A stretch of DNA of 64,000 bases from G963663315 sp965214205 (GTDB lineage: Bacteria; Pseudomonadota; Gammaproteobacteria; Arenicellales; Poriferihabitantaceae): positions 310,001 to 374,000 of the forward strand of contig OZ243941.1 of NCBI GenBank assembly GCA_965214205.1, read 5' to 3'. Below the pieces are notes generated by a model that ran no database searches, had not been told where the DNA came from, and saw only the letters and a list, made by a program, of their open reading frames with translations. Shown one piece after another: positions 61,100 through 64,000 of the stretch (position 1 is its first letter; every line of letters begins with the position of its first letter). Position numbers and translations under genes: made by a program.

Positions 61100-61564
61100 T
61101 CAGGCGATCAGAAACAAGGGCTCCCCGAACTCAACCGGGTCTCCGTTCTTCTTGTAAATCGCTTTAACCGCCCCGGACACTTCCGCTTCCAACTGGTTGT
61201 AGGTTTTCATCGCCTCGATAATGCACAGGACAACCCCCGGCGCAACCACCGTTCCAACAGAAACATACGGACTGGAATCCGGGGATGACGCATCATAAAA
61301 TGTTCCAACCATCGGTGAATTGACCACAATCCCGACTGCTTCGCCGGTATCCGTTGATTCGGTTGGGGCTGCAAGCGTCGCTTCCCGGGCCGTCCGGGAA
61401 TCAACAGGGGGCGCCGGAGCAGCCTGCCGGGGCGCGTCCGGAACGCCGACAACGCCAGCGCGACTCAGTCTGATCGTACTGTCACCCTCAGTGATTTCCA
61501 TCTCAAGCAGGTCGGAGTCTTCCAGCAACTCGATCAGTTTTTTTATCTTCCTCAAATCCATCAT
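61100..61564 (-). CDS. accB: AccB, biotin carboxyl carrier protein
   Basis: A 154-residue carrier with an N-terminal helical region (RKIKKLIELLEDSD), a Pro/Ala linker, and a C-terminal biotinyl domain with the 'thumb'-type segment DSSPYVSVG. The biotinylation site reads EAMKTYNQ where most AccB proteins have EAMKMMN. The target Lys is intact but the flanking Met is Thr. Its ATG overlaps the aroQ stop (TAATG), so aroQ-accB-accC is one unit. Confidence 0.95.
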   Translation of the reverse strand: MMDLRKIKKLIELLEDSDLLEMEITEGDSTIRLSRAGVVGVPDAPRQAAPAPPVDSRTAREATLAAPTESTDTGEAVGIVVNSPMVGTFYDASSPDSSPYVSVGTVVAPGVVLCIIEAMKTYNQLEAEVSGAVKAIYKKNGDPVEFGEPLFLIA

Positions 61565-62004
61565 TATCTCCGCAACGCCGACACGGCAAAGTGGTATGCC
61601 GATTCATAACCCGCTGGCCCGAGGCCGGCGATCACCCCCCTTGCAATATCCGAAAAATAGGAGACCTTGCGAAAAGGCTCCCTGGCGTGAACATTGGACA
61701 AGTGCACCTCCAGAAAGGGTATTTTGACCGCGCTGAACGCATCCCGCATCGCAATACTGGTATGAGTGAACGCGGCGGGATTGATGATGATAAAATCCAC
61801 ACTTTCATCAGGCGCCTGCTGAATCCAGTCGACGAGCTCGTTTTCAGCGTTACTCTGCCGACACTCGAGTTCAACACCATCGGTGTTGGCCAGTTGCATC
61901 AGCCGGTTATTGATCTCAGCCAGACTGATCAACCCGTAATGCTCAGGCTCCCTGGCCCCAAGCAAATTGAGATTAGGTCCATGCAGTACAAGAATTTTGA
62001 TCAT
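61564..62004 (-). CDS. aroQ: AroQ, type II 3-dehydroquinate dehydratase
   Basis: A 146-residue shikimate-pathway enzyme. The sequence LHGPNLNLLGAREPEHYG contains the catalytic Tyr and Arg loop. ECRQSNAENELVDWIQ and INPAAFTHTSIAMRDA (catalytic His) follow, and VHLSNVHAREPFR binds substrate. The order aroQ-accB-accC is typical of gammaproteobacteria. Confidence 0.97.
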   Translation of the reverse strand: MIKILVLHGPNLNLLGAREPEHYGLISLAEINNRLMQLANTDGVELECRQSNAENELVDWIQQAPDESVDFIIINPAAFTHTSIAMRDAFSAVKIPFLEVHLSNVHAREPFRKVSYFSDIARGVIAGLGPAGYESAYHFAVSALRR

Positions 62005-62107
62005 GGCGAACCGACGACTAACAACGGGGTTGGATTATCGCAAAAATCCATTTTAGAGTCCAGTTCGGCGAGATTGGCCGGATTTTATTAACAATTAACG
62101 AGAATTA

Positions 62108-63202
62108 ATGAATCAACACCCTGATTGGTGGGACCCCTGGTCCTGCCAGCCCTATGTAGTTCCGGAAGCGGACAAATCGAGAATTTCCGCGGACAATCTG
62201 CGCGAATACGCCAGGGTTCTTTTTACCACGGTCGGATTGGCGGGAGGTGTGGCCTGGCGCTACAGTCAACTCAGGAAACGCCAGAACAAGGAGATGATTG
62301 ATTTCGCCGGACTCGGTATCAATGCAGAACCACAATGGCAGAACGCGCATATAGAAATGATCGAAGAACTGGGAGTCAGACATCTGTTGTTGCGGATCCC
62401 GGTCTGGCAATCCGACCAGTTTGACCGCGACCTGAAATTCCTGGAGAGATTCGAAGCCAACCGATTCGTAATCAATATCCTGCAGGACCGGGAGAGTGTA
62501 CTCAACCCCGATTTATGGCAGACCCGACTGCATGAAATCTTTGGCGCATTTTCCGGGCGCTGCGATATATTCAAGATCGGCAATGCCGTGAACCGGTCCA
62601 AATGGGGATGCCGCAATACCAGTGACGCGCTGCGGCTATTCAAAATTGCGGATGAGGTTCGCGCGGATTACCCACATATCCGACTGCTGGGTTCATCCAT
62701 CATTGATTTCGAACCTCTGCCGATGCAACGAACCCTGTTCAATGCCTGGCGATACAAAATGGACGGCTGCGCCGCGCAGCTTTACGTCAATCGCCGCGGC
62801 TCCGCCTATGGCCGGCAATATCGTTACTTCGACCTCGAACGCAAAATCCGGCTCAACAAGGCGATGCTCAAACTGTCCAATACCACCGAGGACAATTTAT
62901 GGATCACAGAAACAAACTGGCCGCTGCTGGATACCCAGCCCTGGACCCCCAATTCCGGACATCCGGAGACGACCGTGGATGAAACCACCCAGGCTGACTA
63001 CCTGAAACAATATTTCAGGATTTCACTGGGTACAGGCTGGGTGGAACGTGCCTATTGGTGGCAACTGATCAACCCCGGCTACGGACTGGTAGACCACCGC
63101 CAGGGCAGCCTGCGAAAGATGCCTTCCTATCACGCGTTCCAATCGCTGCTGCAAAACGACCCGCGCCAAACACACTCCTCTCAAGATGCCGAACCTGATT
63201 GA
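62108..63202 (+). CDS. Glycosidase-like TIM-barrel protein, probably non-catalytic
   Basis: A 364-residue protein that reads like a clan A glycoside hydrolase barrel. Barrel strands include RHLLLRIPVW (about 91-100), FVINIL, IFKIGNAVNRSKWG (about 154-167), RLLGSSIIDFEP and the C-terminal LWITETNWPL (264-273). ITETN carries the expected nucleophile Glu268. The acid/base site, normally Asn-Glu after strand 4, is Asn159-Ala160. No signal peptide is seen; a mildly hydrophobic stretch lies near 38-50. It overlaps the next gene by 17 bases. No family name can be given with confidence. Confidence 0.65.
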   Translation: MNQHPDWWDPWSCQPYVVPEADKSRISADNLREYARVLFTTVGLAGGVAWRYSQLRKRQNKEMIDFAGLGINAEPQWQNAHIEMIEELGVRHLLLRIPVWQSDQFDRDLKFLERFEANRFVINILQDRESVLNPDLWQTRLHEIFGAFSGRCDIFKIGNAVNRSKWGCRNTSDALRLFKIADEVRADYPHIRLLGSSIIDFEPLPMQRTLFNAWRYKMDGCAAQLYVNRRGSAYGRQYRYFDLERKIRLNKAMLKLSNTTEDNLWITETNWPLLDTQPWTPNSGHPETTVDETTQADYLKQYFRISLGTGWVERAYWWQLINPGYGLVDHRQGSLRKMPSYHAFQSLLQNDPRQTHSSQDAEPD

Positions 63203-63962
63203 TATTGCCAAAGACTTCAGCGCGGACCCGGTTTCCCTGGCGAACAGAAACATAGTCGTTACCGGAGCGGCCTCGGAAATCGGCGGCGCGGTCAGTCTGG
63301 CTGCGGCGCAGGCGGGGGCGGCCGTCCTGCTGCTCGACCGCAAACAAAGGGAACTGATTCCGGTTTACGATCAGATCTGCGAGTCGGGATGCCCGGAACC
63401 GATGATGATCGAGTTTGATATTCGCCGGGCGCAGCCCGAAGGATTCATGGCGCTGGCGGATTCCCTGAGCCGGACCTGTCCCGAAGTCCATGGCCTCGCG
63501 CATTGCGCCATGTGGGGTTCACAGCTGACCCCGGTGGCGCACAGTGATATGGCTGTCTGGCAAAAGATTCTGGATCAACAATTAATACGCCCGATGTATC
63601 TGACCCGGCGCCTCTATCCACTATTGAAACACGATAATCCAGCCTCCATCATATTCTCAACGCTGGCCAGCGGACGCAACGGCTCAGCCTACTGGGGAGC
63701 CACCGGCGCCGCCTTCGCAGGCATCGAGAACCTCTGCCAAACCCTGTCCCATGAATGGGAAAACCGGAATATCCGCGTCAACACGCTGGATTGCGGAAAA
63801 GTAAAAACCGCCCTGCGAAAACAATTCTACCCCGGCGAAGACATCAGCCAACTACGAGACCCCAACGACCCCGAAATCATCCGCCATTACCTGTACCTGC
63901 TGTCCGACCACTCCGAACATATCACCGGCAGCCAATTGTCCGTACCGTTGTTGGGTGGGTAG
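63186..63962 (+). CDS. YciK-like short-chain dehydrogenase with a lost catalytic triad
   Basis: A 258-residue SDR-fold protein resembling YciK over its whole length, e.g. NIVVTGAASEIGGAV at the cofactor site and SGRNGSAYWGA in the active-site region. Aligned with YciK (VGRQGRANWGAYAASK), the catalytic Tyr and Lys become Thr and Phe (WGATGAAF), and the Ser 13 residues before Tyr becomes Leu. The cofactor loop has TGAASEIG for TG-x3-GIG. It is coupled by overlap to the glycosidase-like gene. A structural or binding role is likelier than oxidoreductase activity. Confidence 0.75.
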   Translation: MPNLIDIAKDFSADPVSLANRNIVVTGAASEIGGAVSLAAAQAGAAVLLLDRKQRELIPVYDQICESGCPEPMMIEFDIRRAQPEGFMALADSLSRTCPEVHGLAHCAMWGSQLTPVAHSDMAVWQKILDQQLIRPMYLTRRLYPLLKHDNPASIIFSTLASGRNGSAYWGATGAAFAGIENLCQTLSHEWENRNIRVNTLDCGKVKTALRKQFYPGEDISQLRDPNDPEIIRHYLYLLSDHSEHITGSQLSVPLLGG

Positions 63963-64000
63963 CCGTTGTCTGATGATGGAGTGCTTTCACCGCCCCCTGG

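Overview
The window is a dense, moderately GC-rich chromosomal segment of a gammaproteobacterium. The evidence is the set and order of its housekeeping genes: rpmF-plsX-fabH-fabG-acpP-fabF-mltG-tmk-holB, hemC-hemD-hemX-hemY, clpS-clpA, aceA-aceK, the ratA/rnfH/smpB/ssrA neighbourhood, and hemF-tsaC-purE-purD. Genus and species cannot be fixed from the sequence alone. I see no insertion sequence, prophage, integrase, CRISPR array, tRNA or rRNA. The only RNA gene is the tmRNA.

Layout. 1-7.8 kb is a cluster rich in metal handling: the tail of ychF, a large NorD/CbbO-like VWA protein, an isolated HypB nickel GTPase, a GlcG/HbpS-like protein, cobaltochelatase subunits CobS and CobT without CobN, ferrochelatase HemH and a small CbiX-type chelatase. 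7.9-10.7 kb holds a luciferase-like monooxygenase and a ThDP enzyme resembling sulfoacetaldehyde acetyltransferase. 10.7-16 kb carries SelO, isocitrate lyase, AceK and RraA. 16-20 kb carries DksA, RnfH, RatA, SmpB, DjlA, tmRNA and a CBS protein. A 560-base gap with a probable HigA remnant follows. 20.5-24 kb holds ClpA, ClpS, ErpA and YggX. 24-33.5 kb is a long leftward run from mutM through lipid synthesis to holB and tatD. fabD, yceD and pabC are missing from their usual places in it.

33.5-46.5 kb holds a ferredoxin-reductase fusion, the leftward argS-SPOR-hemC-hemD-hemX-hemY run, a rightward Fur-like regulated Fe(III) ABC transporter and a methyltransferase. 46.5-51 kb has malic enzyme, an orphan RnfB next to Nth, and an ArsS-type radical SAM enzyme. 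51-62 kb is a leftward series of waaA, hemF, tsaC, purE, purD, an odd multi-domain membrane protein, purH, a zinc-ribbon/DUF3426 protein, accC, accB and aroQ. The right end has a glycosidase-like protein coupled to a YciK-like SDR. Both appear to lack their expected catalytic residues.

Taken together, the window is strongly loaded with tetrapyrrole and iron functions (hemH, hemC, hemD, hemX, hemY, hemF, fbpABC, erpA, yggX). The points I find most unusual are the CobST/HypB/HemH/CbiX metal-chelatase neighbourhood, the coupled pair of apparent pseudoenzymes at the right end, the fusion protein at 55.9-57.2 kb, and two GTAG-headed REP-like hairpins whose stems covary.
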